Positions 49,139-57,479 are shown, counted from the stretch's first letter. The stretch: 64,000 nt of DNA from Friedmanniella luteola (GCF_900105065.1 NZ_LT629749.1:3720001-3784000), one strand, 5' to 3'. Made by a program: numbers and translations. Notes: generated from the sequence alone by a model not told the origin.

Positions 49139-50149
49139 TCAGCGTGGCGCGGCGGTGGACTCGCGGAGCACCAGCCGCGGCGGCGGGTCCGCCACGACCT
49201 CGTCCCGCCCCGGGCCCCCGCCCAGCCGCTCGTGCAGGGCCCGGACCGCGGCCCGGCCCAGCTCGTAGGTGGGCATCTTGACGGTCGTGAGCGGGGGCCA
49301 GGTGTTCTCGGCGGTCCAGGCGTCGTGGACGGAGACCACCGCGAGGTCGGCCGGCACGGCGATCCCCAGGGTGCGGGCCTCGGCCAGCACTCCGAGGGCG
49401 GCGTTGACGTTGGCCACCACCAGGGCCGTCGGCGGCGGGTCGGCCGCCATCAGCCGGCGGAGCGCCGCGCGGCCGTCGGCCGGGACGTAGCCCAGCCGGC
49501 TGACGGCCGTCCCGGGCACGGGCAGCCCGGCAGCCGCCATCGCCGCCTCGAAGCCGGCCAGCCGGCGGCGGGCCGTGAACGACTGCGGCAGCCCGCCGAC
49601 GTGGGCGATCCGGCGGTGCCCCAGGGCGATCAGGTGCTCGGTGGCCAGCCGGGCGCCGGCCTCGTCGTCCAGCACGGCCCCCCCGAGGTGGCCCGGCTGG
49701 AAGGAGTTGAGGAAGACCAGCGGGTGGCCCGCCTGCACCAGGGGCGCCAGCTCGGCGGGCAGGCGGTGGTCGGCGACCTGGACGAGCACCCCGTCCACCC
49801 GGCCCTCCCCCACCAGCCGGCTCACCATCTCACCGTCGGGCTCGAGGTCCTCGCTGCGGCCGAGCAGCACCATGTGGTCGCGGGCGGCCGCCTCGTCCTC
49901 GACACCGAGCATCAGGTCCGTGGCGAAGGCGTTGGTGAGGTCGGGCACCACGAGGGCGATGACGTCGGTGCGGGCGAACTTGAGCGCGCGGCCGGCGAAG
50001 TTGGGCCGGTAGGCGAGGTCGGCGGCGGCCTGCTTGATCCGGGCCCGGGTCGCGACGCTCACCCGCGCGCCGGGCGCGTCGCTGAGCACCCGGGAGACCG
50101 CGGAGATCGACACGCCGGCCCGCCGGGCGACGTCGCCCAGGGTCGCCAC
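49139..50149 (-). CDS. LacI-family transcriptional regulator of the fucose cluster
   Basis: This 336-residue repressor has the N-terminal HTH (TLGDVARRAGVSISAVSRVL), hinge (YRPNFAGRALKFARTDVIAL) and a periplasmic-binding-like effector domain. It starts with a leaderless GTG after TAGGAT (50156-50161). It is divergent from the dehydratase operon. The operator-like palindrome at 50178-50195 overlaps both promoters, which suggests repression of both and autoregulation. The effector is probably a fucose-pathway intermediate (inference). Confidence 0.92.
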   Translation of the reverse strand: MATLGDVARRAGVSISAVSRVLSDAPGARVSVATRARIKQAAADLAYRPNFAGRALKFARTDVIALVVPDLTNAFATDLMLGVEDEAAARDHMVLLGRSEDLEPDGEMVSRLVGEGRVDGVLVQVADHRLPAELAPLVQAGHPLVFLNSFQPGHLGGAVLDDEAGARLATEHLIALGHRRIAHVGGLPQSFTARRRLAGFEAAMAAAGLPVPGTAVSRLGYVPADGRAALRRLMAADPPPTALVVANVNAALGVLAEARTLGIAVPADLAVVSVHDAWTAENTWPPLTTVKMPTYELGRAAVRALHERLGGGPGRDEVVADPPPRLVLRESTAAPR

Positions 50150-50155
50150 GCGGCG

Positions 50156-50206
50156 ATCCTAGGCGTCCGAGCACCGTTGCGCAATCGTTTGTGCAGGGAC
50201 TAGGGT
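50156..50206. promoter_or_regulatory. divergent promoters with overlapping -35 boxes
   Basis: Minus strand: TTGCGC (50179-50184), 17-bp spacer, TAGGAT (50156-50161) for lacI. Plus strand: TTGCGC (50177-50182), 18-bp spacer, TAGGGT (50201-50206) for the dehydratase operon, whose GTG has AGGAG upstream. Confidence 0.6.
50178..50195. promoter_or_regulatory. LacI-type operator
   Basis: TGCGCAATCGTTTGTGCA is an 18-bp near-palindrome (14 of 18 positions symmetric) with the central CG typical of LacI-family operators. It covers both -35 boxes of the lacI/dehydratase divergent promoters. Confidence 0.7.
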
Positions 50207-50239
50207 CGGGTCGCCCGACCGACCTGCCAGGAGTCCCGC

Positions 50240-51550
50240 GTGCCGCTCATCACCGCCGTCGACGTCGTGGACGTCCGGTTCCCGACGTCGTTGACCGCGG
50301 ACGGGTCCGACGCGATGAACAAGGACGGCGACTACTCCGCCGCCTACGTCGTGCTGCGCACCGACGCCGACGGGGTGGAGGGCTACGGGCTGACCTTCAC
50401 GATCGGCCGGGGCAACGACCTGGTGGCGATCGCGGCCCGGCAGCGGGGTGAGCCGCTGGTCGGGCTCGACGTCGACCAGCTCGTCGGCGACCTCGGCGGG
50501 ACCTACCGCCGGCTGCAGTCGGACTCGCAGCTGCGCTGGCTGGGACCGGAGAAGGGCGTCGTGCACCTGGCGCTGGCCGCGGTGATGAACGCCGTCTGGG
50601 ACCTGGCCGCGCGCCGGGCGCAGCAGCCGCTGTGGCGCTTCGTCGCGGACCTGGAGCCCGAGGCCCTCGTCGACACGATGGACCTCAGCTACCTGTCCGA
50701 CGTGCTGCCCCGGCACGAGGCCGTCGCGATGCTGACCGCTCTGCGGCCCACGCTGGACGACCGGCTCGCGGTGCTCGACGCGTCGGGCTACCCCTGTTAC
50801 ACGACCTCGGCCGGCTGGCTGGGCTACTCCGACGAGAAGCTCCGCCGACTCTGCCAGGAGGCCGTCGACGAGGGCTACCGCTACCTCAAGCTCAAGATCG
50901 GGGCGTCGCTCGAGGACGACCTGCGGCGCTGCGCCATCGCCCGCGAGGTGATCGGCCCGGACCGCCACCTGATGATCGACGCCAACCAGGTGTGGGACGT
51001 CGGCACGGCCATCACGTGGACCCGCGCGCTGAGCCACTTCGACCCGCTCTGGATCGAGGAGCCGACCAGCCCCGACGACGTCCTCGGCCACGCCACCATC
51101 CGCCGGGCCGTCGCCCCGGTCGGCGTCGCGACCGGCGAGCACGGGATGAACCGGGTGCTGTTCAAGCAGCTGTTCCAGGCGGAGGCGATCGACTTCTGCC
51201 AGCTGGACTCCTGCCGGCTGGGCAGCCTCAACGAGATCCTGCCCGTGATGCTGATGGCCGCGAAGTTCGGCGTCCCGGTCTGCCCGCACGCCGGCGGCGT
51301 CGGCCTCTGCGAGCTGGTCCAGCACCTGTCGATCATCGACTTCCTCGTCGTCTCCGGCAGCACCGAGGGCCGGGTCGCGGAGTACGTCGACCACCTGCAC
51401 GAGCACTTCGTCGACCCGTGCGTGGTGAAGGACGCGGCCTACGTGCTGCCCACGCAACCCGGCTACAGCGCGCAGATGCACCCCGCCTCGCTCGACGTCT
51501 ACGCCTATCCGGCCGGGAGCTACTGGGCCGGACGCCCTAGCGTGGCCTGA
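50240..51550 (+). CDS. L-fuconate dehydratase (enolase superfamily)
   Basis: This 436-residue protein matches FucD/ENOSF1 closely. The start [20 protein letters not shown] followed by [14 protein letters not shown] is specific. Barrel residues are the KxK (YLKLKIG), metal Asp in [12 protein letters not shown], Glu in [10 protein letters not shown] and VATGEHGMN, and the His in [12 protein letters not shown]. It removes water from L-fuconate to give 2-keto-3-deoxy-L-fuconate. The GTG at 50240 has AGGAG 7 nt upstream. First gene of a three-gene operon. Confidence 0.95.
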   Translation: MPLITAVDVVDVRFPTSLTADGSDAMNKDGDYSAAYVVLRTDADGVEGYGLTFTIGRGNDLVAIAARQRGEPLVGLDVDQLVGDLGGTYRRLQSDSQLRWLGPEKGVVHLALAAVMNAVWDLAARRAQQPLWRFVADLEPEALVDTMDLSYLSDVLPRHEAVAMLTALRPTLDDRLAVLDASGYPCYTTSAGWLGYSDEKLRRLCQEAVDEGYRYLKLKIGASLEDDLRRCAIAREVIGPDRHLMIDANQVWDVGTAITWTRALSHFDPLWIEEPTSPDDVLGHATIRRAVAPVGVATGEHGMNRVLFKQLFQAEAIDFCQLDSCRLGSLNEILPVMLMAAKFGVPVCPHAGGVGLCELVQHLSIIDFLVVSGSTEGRVAEYVDHLHEHFVDPCVVKDAAYVLPTQPGYSAQMHPASLDVYAYPAGSYWAGRPSVA

Positions 51551-51580
51551 CCCACCCCCACCGAAGGAGAAGGAGCCCCG

Positions 51581-52447
51581 ATGAAGCTGGCTCGACTGGG
51601 CCCCGTCGGCCACGAGACCCCCGTCGTCATCACCGACCACGGCACCTACGACCTCAGCAGCGTCGTCTACGACCTGACCGGGGAGTTCTTCGCCAGCGGC
51701 GGCCTCGACCGGGTGCGGGACGCCGTCGCCGCGGACGAGCTGCCCCTGTTCCCCAGCGCCGGGGTGCGGGTGGGCGCGCCCGTCGCCCGGCCGAGCGCCG
51801 TCATCTGCATCGGCATGAACTACGCCGCCCACGCGGCCGAGTCGGGGGCCAGCCCCCCCGAGCGGCCGGTGCTGTTCCTCAAGACCCCGAACACGGTCGG
51901 CGGTCCCGACGACCCGGTGCAGATCCCCCGGGGCAGCGAGAAGACCGACTGGGAGGTGGAGCTGGCGCTGGTCATCGGCCGCCGGACCGCCTACCTCGAC
52001 TCCCCCGCGCAGAGCCTGGACCACGTCGCCGGCTTCACGATCTGCGACGACCTCTCCGAGCGTGCCTTCCAGCTGGAGGTCTCGGGCGGGCAGTGGAGCA
52101 AGGGCAAGTCCTGCCGCGGCTTCACCCCGACGGGGCCGTGGCTGGTCACCCCGGACGAGGTCGACCACACCGGCCTGCGGCTGCGGAGCTGGGTGAACGG
52201 CGAGCCGCGGCAGGACTCGAGCACCGCGGACCTGATCTTCGGCGTCGAGGAGATCGTCTACCAGCTGAGCCAGTACCTGGTCCTGGAGCCGGGCGACCTG
52301 GTGCTGACCGGCACCCCCGAGGGCGTCGCGCTCTCGGGCCGCTTCCCCTACCTCCGGGAGGGTGACGTCGTGGAGGTCGAGATCGAGGGGCTGGGCCGCC
52401 AGCGGCACGCGTTCACCGGCTGGGCGCCGCTGGAGGACGGGCGGTGA
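51581..52447 (+). CDS. fumarylacetoacetate hydrolase family; 2,4-diketo-3-deoxy-L-fuconate hydrolase
   Basis: This 288-residue FAH-fold hydrolase has VICIGMNYAAHAAESGASPP, metal ligands in EKTDWEVELALVIG (ExE) and TICDDLSERAFQ (Asp), and the LVLTGTPEGVALS end. In the fucose context it should cleave 2,4-diketo-3-deoxy-L-fuconate to pyruvate and L-lactate. It lies 30 bp after the dehydratase gene, with AAGGAG before the ATG, and overlaps the next SDR gene by four bases (GTGA). Confidence 0.9.
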   Translation: MKLARLGPVGHETPVVITDHGTYDLSSVVYDLTGEFFASGGLDRVRDAVAADELPLFPSAGVRVGAPVARPSAVICIGMNYAAHAAESGASPPERPVLFLKTPNTVGGPDDPVQIPRGSEKTDWEVELALVIGRRTAYLDSPAQSLDHVAGFTICDDLSERAFQLEVSGGQWSKGKSCRGFTPTGPWLVTPDEVDHTGLRLRSWVNGEPRQDSSTADLIFGVEEIVYQLSQYLVLEPGDLVLTGTPEGVALSGRFPYLREGDVVEVEIEGLGRQRHAFTGWAPLEDGR

Positions 52448-53199
52448 GCGGCGAGCTCGACGGCCTGGTCGCCCTGGTCACCGGCGGGGCGTCCGGCATC
52501 GGCGCCGCGGTCGCGGCCCGCCTGCAGGCCGACGGCGCCCGGGTGGCGGTGCTCGACCTCGACGCGGACGCCGCGGCGGAGGGTCAGCTCGGGGTCGTCT
52601 GCGACGTGGCGGACGACGCGTCCGTCCGGGCCGCCGTCGCGCGGGTCGTCGAGGAGCTCGGCGGCCTGGACGTGGTGGTCAACAACGCCGGCATCGGCGC
52701 CGCCGGCACCGTCGCGGACAACAGCGACGAGGAGTGGCACCGGGTGCTCGACGTCAACGTGCTCGGCATGGTGCGGGTGACGCGGGCGGCGCTGCCCCAC
52801 CTGCGGGCGTCGTCGGCACCGGCGGTGGTCAACACCTCCTCGATCGCCGCGACGGCGGGCCTGCCGCAGCGGGCGCTCTACAGCGCGTCCAAGGGTGCGG
52901 TGCTGGCGCTGACCCGGGCGATGGCGGCGGACCACGTCCGCGAGGGGATCCGGGTGAACTGCGTGAGCCCGGGGACCGCTGACACCCCCTGGGTGCAGCG
53001 GCTGCTCGACGCGGCCGACGACCCGGTGGCCGAGCGGACGGCGCTGGAGGCCCGGCAGCCCCACGGCCGGCTCGTCTCCGCCGCGGAGGTGGCCGACGCC
53101 GTCGCCTACCTGGCCAGCCCCCGCTCGCGCTCCACGACGGGCACCTCGCTCGCCGTCGACGGCGGCATGCAGGAGCTGCGGCTCCGCCCGCGCAGCTAG
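52444..53199 (+). CDS. SDR dehydrogenase of the fucose cluster
   Basis: This 251-residue classical SDR has TGGASGIG at about 14-21, NNAGIG, Ser in NTSSIAAT and YSASK. The segment VREGIRVNCVSPGTADTPWV is characteristic of SDRs in L-fucose and L-rhamnose oxidation loci. It probably oxidises L-fucose to the lactone or 2-keto-3-deoxy-L-fuconate at C4. The GTG start overlaps the hydrolase stop. It ends next to a block of REP-like repeats. Confidence 0.88.
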   Translation: MSGELDGLVALVTGGASGIGAAVAARLQADGARVAVLDLDADAAAEGQLGVVCDVADDASVRAAVARVVEELGGLDVVVNNAGIGAAGTVADNSDEEWHRVLDVNVLGMVRVTRAALPHLRASSAPAVVNTSSIAATAGLPQRALYSASKGAVLALTRAMAADHVREGIRVNCVSPGTADTPWVQRLLDAADDPVAERTALEARQPHGRLVSAAEVADAVAYLASPRSRSTTGTSLAVDGGMQELRLRPRS

Positions 53200-53271
53200 C
53201 CCTTCGACAGGCTCAGGGTGCGGGGTCGACAGGCTCAGGGCGCGGATCCGTGCCCTGAGCCTGTCGAAGGG
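53200..53271. repeat. REP-like palindrome cluster
   Basis: A perfect 19-bp inverted repeat, CCCTTCGACAGGCTCAGGG (53200-53218) with its complement at 53253-53271. A third direct copy of TCGACAGGCTCAGGG (53226-53240) lies between. It can fold in two alternative ways and sits between the convergent fucose operon and rplL. Confidence 0.85.
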
Positions 53272-53285
53272 CCTGGAGAGACGAC

Positions 53286-53316
53286 GAAGCCCCGACCTCG
53301 AGGAGGTCGGGGCTTC
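53286..53316 (-). terminator. terminator of rplJL
   Basis: GAAGCCCCGACCTC (53286-53299) pairs perfectly with GAGGTCGGGGCTTC (53303-53316) around a 3-nt loop, 40 bp past the rplL stop. Confidence 0.8.
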
Positions 53317-53356
53317 GCGCGTCGTGCGGGGTGGGTCGCCTAGGCGACCCGGGAGG

Positions 53357-53746
53357 TCACTTGACGGTGACCTTGGCGCCGGCGCCCTCGAGGGCCTCCT
53401 TGGCCTTCTCGGCCTGCTCCTTGGTGACCTTCTCCAGGACGGCCTTGGGGGCGGCCTCGACCAGGTCCTTGGCCTCCTTGAGGCCCAGGCTGGTGAGGGT
53501 GCGCACCTCCTTGATGACCTGGATCTTCTTGTCGCCGGCCGCCTCGAGGATGACGTCGACCTCGTCCGAGGCCTCCTCCTCCTCGACAGCGGCACCGCCA
53601 CCGGCACCGGCCGGGGCAGCCGCGGCCACGGGGGCAGCAGCGGTGACGTTGAAGGTGGTCTCGAACTCCTTGACGAACTCGGAGAGCTCGATCAGGGTCA
53701 GCTCCTTGAAGGCGTCAAGGAGCTCTGCGGTGCTGAGCTTCGCCAT
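53357..53746 (-). CDS. rplL: 50S ribosomal protein L7/L12
   Basis: This 129-residue stalk protein has an N-terminal dimerisation helix pair ([20 protein letters not shown]), an Ala/Gly hinge ([16 protein letters not shown]), and the factor-binding C-terminal domain ([20 protein letters not shown] then [15 protein letters not shown]). It recruits EF-Tu, EF-G and IF-2. AAGGAAGGA precedes the ATG and overlaps the rplJ stop region. Confidence 0.98.
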   Translation of the reverse strand: MAKLSTAELLDAFKELTLIELSEFVKEFETTFNVTAAAPVAAAAPAGAGGGAAVEEEEASDEVDVILEAAGDKKIQVIKEVRTLTSLGLKEAKDLVEAAPKAVLEKVTKEQAEKAKEALEGAGAKVTVK

Positions 53747-53761
53747 GATGGGCGTCCTTCC

Positions 53762-54463
53762 TTAGTTTTCTTCCGCAGCGTCAGCCGCGACGGGGTTGGT
53801 GTCCGGGACGGCGGTGGCCGTCTCGGTGTCCGCAGCGGGTGCTGCCGCGATGTCTGCCTCGGCGGCCGGGGCCGCGTCGGTGGTGTCGTCCGTGCTGGGC
53901 TCCTGGTCGACCGCCGCCGGGGTGCCGGCGCCGCCGATGATCGAGGGGTCCTCCTGCGCCGCCTGCTCCAGGGCCGCGGCGAGCCGCGCGACCTGGGACA
54001 GCGGAGCGGCGACGAGCGAGACGGCCTGCTGCAGGACTCCCTGCATGCCGCCGGCGACCTTGGCGAGGAGGACCTCACGGGACTCCAGGTCGGCCAGCGT
54101 GCGCACCTCGTCGGAGTTCAGGAACTTGCCGTCCAGAACCCCGCCCTTGATGACCAGAAGCGGGTTGGTCCGTGCGAAGTCACGCAGACCCTTCGCGACG
54201 ACGACGGGGTCGCCGTCCACGAAGGTGATCGCCGTGGGTCCGACGAGGTGCTCGTCGAGACCCTCGACACCCGCCTCGCGGGCGGCGATCGTGGTCAGGG
54301 TGTTCTTCGACACGGCGTAGGTGGCGTTCTCACCGAGTGAGCGGCGCAGGTCCTTCAGCGCCTTCACGGTGAGACCGCGGTACTCGGTCAGGACGACCGC
54401 CGAGGAGCTGGAGAACTTGTCCTTCAGCTCGGCGACCGCAGCTGCCTTGTCCGGCCTCGCCAT
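53762..54463 (-). CDS. rplJ: 50S ribosomal protein L10 with long C-terminal tail
   Basis: Residues 1-175 are a normal L10 ([20 protein letters not shown], then [20 protein letters not shown]), ending with the L12-binding helix ([18 protein letters not shown]). A further ~58 residues rich in Ala, Asp, Glu and Thr follow, giving 233 against the usual ~175. L10 anchors L12 dimers and, in many bacteria, represses its own leader. The ATG at 54463 follows GGAGGAG; the longer frame is leader read-through. Confidence 0.97.
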   Translation of the reverse strand: MARPDKAAAVAELKDKFSSSSAVVLTEYRGLTVKALKDLRRSLGENATYAVSKNTLTTIAAREAGVEGLDEHLVGPTAITFVDGDPVVVAKGLRDFARTNPLLVIKGGVLDGKFLNSDEVRTLADLESREVLLAKVAGGMQGVLQQAVSLVAAPLSQVARLAAALEQAAQEDPSIIGGAGTPAAVDQEPSTDDTTDAAPAAEADIAAAPAADTETATAVPDTNPVAADAAEEN

Positions 54464-54545
54464 AGTCTCCTCCACTTCGTCACGTGCTACGGGTGTAGCG
54501 CTTCCGAAGGGCTGGCCCTGACGTGCGGGCACGGACCGGGGACGA

Positions 54546-54578
54546 GAAAAGCCCCCGACGCGCAGGCGTCCAGGGGGC
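54546..54578 (-). promoter_or_regulatory. intrinsic-terminator-like hairpin in the rplJ leader (candidate L10 attenuator)
   Basis: On the minus strand GCCCCC/GGGGGC and GACGC/GCGTC stems with a 2-nt bulge and CTGC loop are followed directly by TTTTC. It is the only hairpin in the window with a T-tract, and it lies inside the rplJ leader, about 85 nt before the start codon. It could be an attenuator controlled by L10, or end a short leader RNA. Confidence 0.6.
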
Positions 54579-54740
54579 GGTGCTGACGTGACGGACCCGG
54601 TCCACCCACGCGGGGCGGCATCGGGGCTGACAGCTCAGCGACGATCCTTGATCAACCTGCGCGGGCCATCCGTGACGAGCACGACGTCTTCGGACCTCAC
54701 CCCGAGGGGTTCGGCCGACCAGCGGTCTTCGGCGTCCGCC

Positions 54741-54770
54741 ACAGTACCCCCGCCCGCGGGAGGAGACCAA
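54741..54770 (-). promoter_or_regulatory. promoter of rplJL
   Basis: On the minus strand TTGGTC (54765-54770), an 18-bp spacer and TACTGT (54741-54746). Transcription would start near 54734, giving a leader of about 270 nt. Confidence 0.5.
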
Positions 54771-54866
54771 ATCGTGACCGGTCGTCGCTGCCTCCCTGAG
54801 AGAGCCGCCACCAACCCTGAGAACCGGGCCCGTCAACCCGCCGCGCCCTGAGGATCCCTCAGAGTT

Positions 54867-54895
54867 TTGGCGAATTGATCTCGTTTGGATAACGT
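54867..54895 (+). promoter_or_regulatory. promoter of the NlpC/P60 gene
   Basis: TTGGCG (54867-54872), a 17-bp spacer and TAACGT (54890-54895). Transcription would start near 54902, about 70 nt before the ATG. The region is notably AT-richer than its surroundings. Confidence 0.5.
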
Positions 54896-54971
54896 GTGCC
54901 CGCCAGTCCGCGTCGACACCGTTGTCGAACCCACCGAGGGCCGGCCCGTCGACTCGAGGGAGACCCACCCC

Positions 54972-55922
54972 ATGGGCAAGATCCTGATGAGAGCAGCGTC
55001 GCTGGCGACCGGACTGGCCCTGGCCGTCTCCGTCACCGCGACCGCCGAGCTCCCCGCCAGCGCCGCCTCGACCTGCAGCGCCTCGTTCAGCAGGTACCAG
55101 GTGATCAGCAAGGGCAGCAAGGGCTCGCAGGCGAAGGCGATGGAGTGCCTCCTGCGCAAGGCCGGCTACAGCGCCACCGTCAACGGCAGCTTCTCGGTGC
55201 ACGACGCCGCCAAGCTCGCTCGGTTCCGCCGTTCGGTCGGCCTCAGCCCGCTCAAGGTCGCGGGCCCCCGCCCCTGGAGCGCCCTGCTCTCCCAGGGCTC
55301 CCGTCCCGCGCTCGAGCGCGGCGACAAGGGTGCCGACGTCCTCCGGCTGCAGCGCTCGCTGCGCGCACTCGGCTACACCAAGGTCACGCTGACCTCCTAC
55401 TTCGGGGCCAATACGGTCGCGGCCGTCAAGTCGGCTCAGAAGAAGCGCGGTCAGAAGCAGACCGGCCGGGCCACCACCGCCGTGTGGTCCGCCCTGCAGC
55501 ACGGTCGGGTCGCCGCGGTCCCCGCGCCGAAGAAGGCCGTCGCGAAGAAGACCGCCTCCAGGGCCAGCTCCTCCAGCAAGGGCGCGAAGGCCCTCGCCTT
55601 CGCCAAGAGGCAGATCGGCGACTCCTACCGCTACGGTGCCACGGGCCCGAACAGCTGGGACTGCTCCGGGCTGACGGGCGGCGCCTGGAAGGCGGCCGGG
55701 GTCAAGATCCCCCGCACGTCGCAGGCCCAGTACCGCGCGGGCAAGAAGGTCGCCAAGTCGGACCTGAAGCCGGGTGACCTCGTCTTCTTCTACTCCGGGA
55801 TCAGCCACGTCGGCATCTACGCGGGCAGCGGCAACGTCATCCACGCCTCGCGCCCCGGCCAACCGGTCGCGAAGATCAAGATGAAGTACATGCCCTACCA
55901 GGGCGCCCGTCGCTACAGCTGA
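54972..55922 (+). CDS. secreted NlpC/P60 peptidoglycan endopeptidase with two PG-binding domains
   Basis: This 316-residue protein has a signal peptide (about 1-34), two peptidoglycan-binding-1 repeats (about 45-105 and 112-172; GSKGSQAKAMECLLRKAGYS, DKGADVLRLQRSLRALGYTK), a Lys/Ser linker, and a C-terminal NlpC/P60 domain. The catalytic Cys is in SWDCSGLTGGAWKAAG and the His in GISHVGIYAGSG. It should cleave peptide cross-links (D-Glu to diamino acid) in the cell wall, in growth or cell separation. The ATG at 54972 follows GGGAG. Ends in a bidirectional hairpin. Confidence 0.93.
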   Translation: MGKILMRAASLATGLALAVSVTATAELPASAASTCSASFSRYQVISKGSKGSQAKAMECLLRKAGYSATVNGSFSVHDAAKLARFRRSVGLSPLKVAGPRPWSALLSQGSRPALERGDKGADVLRLQRSLRALGYTKVTLTSYFGANTVAAVKSAQKKRGQKQTGRATTAVWSALQHGRVAAVPAPKKAVAKKTASRASSSSKGAKALAFAKRQIGDSYRYGATGPNSWDCSGLTGGAWKAAGVKIPRTSQAQYRAGKKVAKSDLKPGDLVFFYSGISHVGIYAGSGNVIHASRPGQPVAKIKMKYMPYQGARRYS

Positions 55923-55940
55923 GCCACCCGCTCGTCCACC

Positions 55941-55979
55941 ACGTCCGCAGCCCCCGGCCCGCCGGGGGTCTGCGGACGT
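55941..55979. terminator. bidirectional terminator
   Basis: ACGTCCGCA/TGCGGACGT outer and CCCCCGG/CCGGGGG inner stems lie between the convergent NlpC/P60 and carboxylesterase genes. Confidence 0.7.
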
Positions 55980-56012
55980 CGTGCGTCCGGGACCGTCGCG
56001 TCGCCGGCGCGG

Positions 56013-57479
56013 TCAGGGACGCGGCATGACGTCCCGCCCGGCCCAGGCCCGGCGGCGCTCGGCATCGGGGTCGTCCACGAGGTGGTCCCCCGCCGGGTCC
56101 AGCACCAGGGTGCGCCGCTCGTCGAGCGTGAACGCGGGCCAGTCGGGACCCGGGTCGAGGTCGCGGGCGAACGCGAGCCAGCGGCGCCGCATCCGTCCGG
56201 CCAGGGCCTGGCGCTGAGGGGTGCGGCGGCCGCGCAGCACCACCGCCGGGTACCCGCGCCAGTCCCACAGGTACGGCAGCTCGGCGGCGTGCGTCGCGCC
56301 CAGCAGGGGCACCGCGGCGTCGAAGCGGTAGCACCAGGTCCGGCCGCCCGCCGCGGCGTGCCGCTCGGCGAAGTGCCGCGTCGGGAAGGCGAAGTTGAGG
56401 TCGGTGCCCAGCGCCCGCGTGCCGGCGGCCGTGTCCGGGTAGTGCGCGAGCAGCCGCTGGGCCTCCGTCCAGCCCAGCGCGGCCTGCAGCCGCGCGACCA
56501 GCGTGGGCCGGGTCGTGGGCATGATGTCGCTCCGCTGCGCCTGGAACAGCGTGACCTCGTCCCGGTTGTGGCCGGCCAGCAGGGCCACCTCGGGCCGCAC
56601 CGACCTCTGCGCCTCCTCCAGCGACGCCGGCACCAGGTCGCCGTCGAACCAGGGGGCGGCCGGCAGGGTGCCGGGGAACTGCGCGTCGACGGCCTCCTGG
56701 GCCCTGAGCAGCTCCTGCGGGGTCAGCTGCCACAGCCGGTCGCCGTCGCGCCGGCCGAGCCCGAGGTTGCGCGCGTAGGCCCGGGCGACCTCCTCGCGGG
56801 CCTCGTCGCCGTGGATGAGGCTGTAGGAGCCGCTCTGCAGGACGGCGCCGCGGAACAGGCCGACCGCCGACGGCGCGGTGAGCAGCAGGGCCACCGAGAT
56901 CGACCCGGCCGACTCCCCCGCCACCGCGACCTGGTCCGGGTCCCCCCCGAACGCGGCGATGTTCTCCTGGACCCACCGCAGCGCCGCCAGCTGGTCGCGC
57001 AGGCCCAGCAGGCTGGGCACCTCGGCGTCGACCGCCGACGCCAGGTCGACGAAGCCGAGGACGCCCAGCCGGTAGTTCACGCTGACGACGACCACGTCCC
57101 CCTGCCCGGCGAGGGGCCCGCCCGGGTAGAGCGCGCCGCTGCCGCTGCGGAAGGCGCCGCCGTGCAGCCAGACCAGCACGGGGCGGGGCCGGCCGTCGGT
57201 GCGGGCCGCGGTCGGGGCGTGCACGTTCAGGTAGAGGCAGTCCTCCCCCACGGGCCCACCCAGCCCTCGGGTCGGACCGCCCTGCAGCGACGCCCCGGCG
57301 GGCCGGGTGGCCGGCCGGACCCCGTCCCAGGGCACGACGGGAGCGGCGGCGCGGAACCGGCGGGGGCCGACCGGAGGGGCGGCGTACGGCACGCCCGACC
57401 AGGCCGTGACCCCGTCCCGCTCGACCCCCCGCAGCCGTCCGCCGGTCACCCTCACCACCGCGTCGTGCTCGACCGTCAT
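56013..57479 (-). CDS. type B carboxylesterase
   Basis: This 488-residue alpha/beta-hydrolase has EDCLYLNVHAPT, the oxyanion hole WLHGGAFRSGSG, the nucleophile Ser in VAGESAGSISVALLL, and the His in GATHAAELPYLW. Start region: VRVTGGRLRGVERDGVTAWS GVPYA. No signal peptide, so cytosolic. The family hydrolyses diverse carboxyl esters (p-nitrobenzyl esterase-like); the substrate is unknown. ATG at 57479 with GGAGGGG upstream; monocistronic and divergent from a GNAT gene. Confidence 0.93.
   Translation of the reverse strand: MTVEHDAVVRVTGGRLRGVERDGVTAWSGVPYAAPPVGPRRFRAAAPVVPWDGVRPATRPAGASLQGGPTRGLGGPVGEDCLYLNVHAPTAARTDGRPRPVLVWLHGGAFRSGSGALYPGGPLAGQGDVVVVSVNYRLGVLGFVDLASAVDAEVPSLLGLRDQLAALRWVQENIAAFGGDPDQVAVAGESAGSISVALLLTAPSAVGLFRGAVLQSGSYSLIHGDEAREEVARAYARNLGLGRRDGDRLWQLTPQELLRAQEAVDAQFPGTLPAAPWFDGDLVPASLEEAQRSVRPEVALLAGHNRDEVTLFQAQRSDIMPTTRPTLVARLQAALGWTEAQRLLAHYPDTAAGTRALGTDLNFAFPTRHFAERHAAAGGRTWCYRFDAAVPLLGATHAAELPYLWDWRGYPAVVLRGRRTPQRQALAGRMRRRWLAFARDLDPGPDWPAFTLDERRTLVLDPAGDHLVDDPDAERRRAWAGRDVMPRP

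Larger units (their letters stand above)
54464..54971. other. 508-bp divergent region: rplJ leader and nlpC promoter
   Basis: It contains the rplJ leader (about 54464-54734) with a hairpin and T-tract at 54546-54578, the rplJ promoter (54741-54770), and the NlpC/P60 gene promoter (54867-54895). A plus-strand frame through the leader (54588-54851) looks non-coding. Confidence 0.6.

Noticed and set aside
54588-54851. Small plus-strand gene upstream of nlpC (87 codons)
   Set aside because: It lies antisense to the rplJ leader, lacks a ribosome-binding site and any known domain; best explained as leader-RNA sequence.
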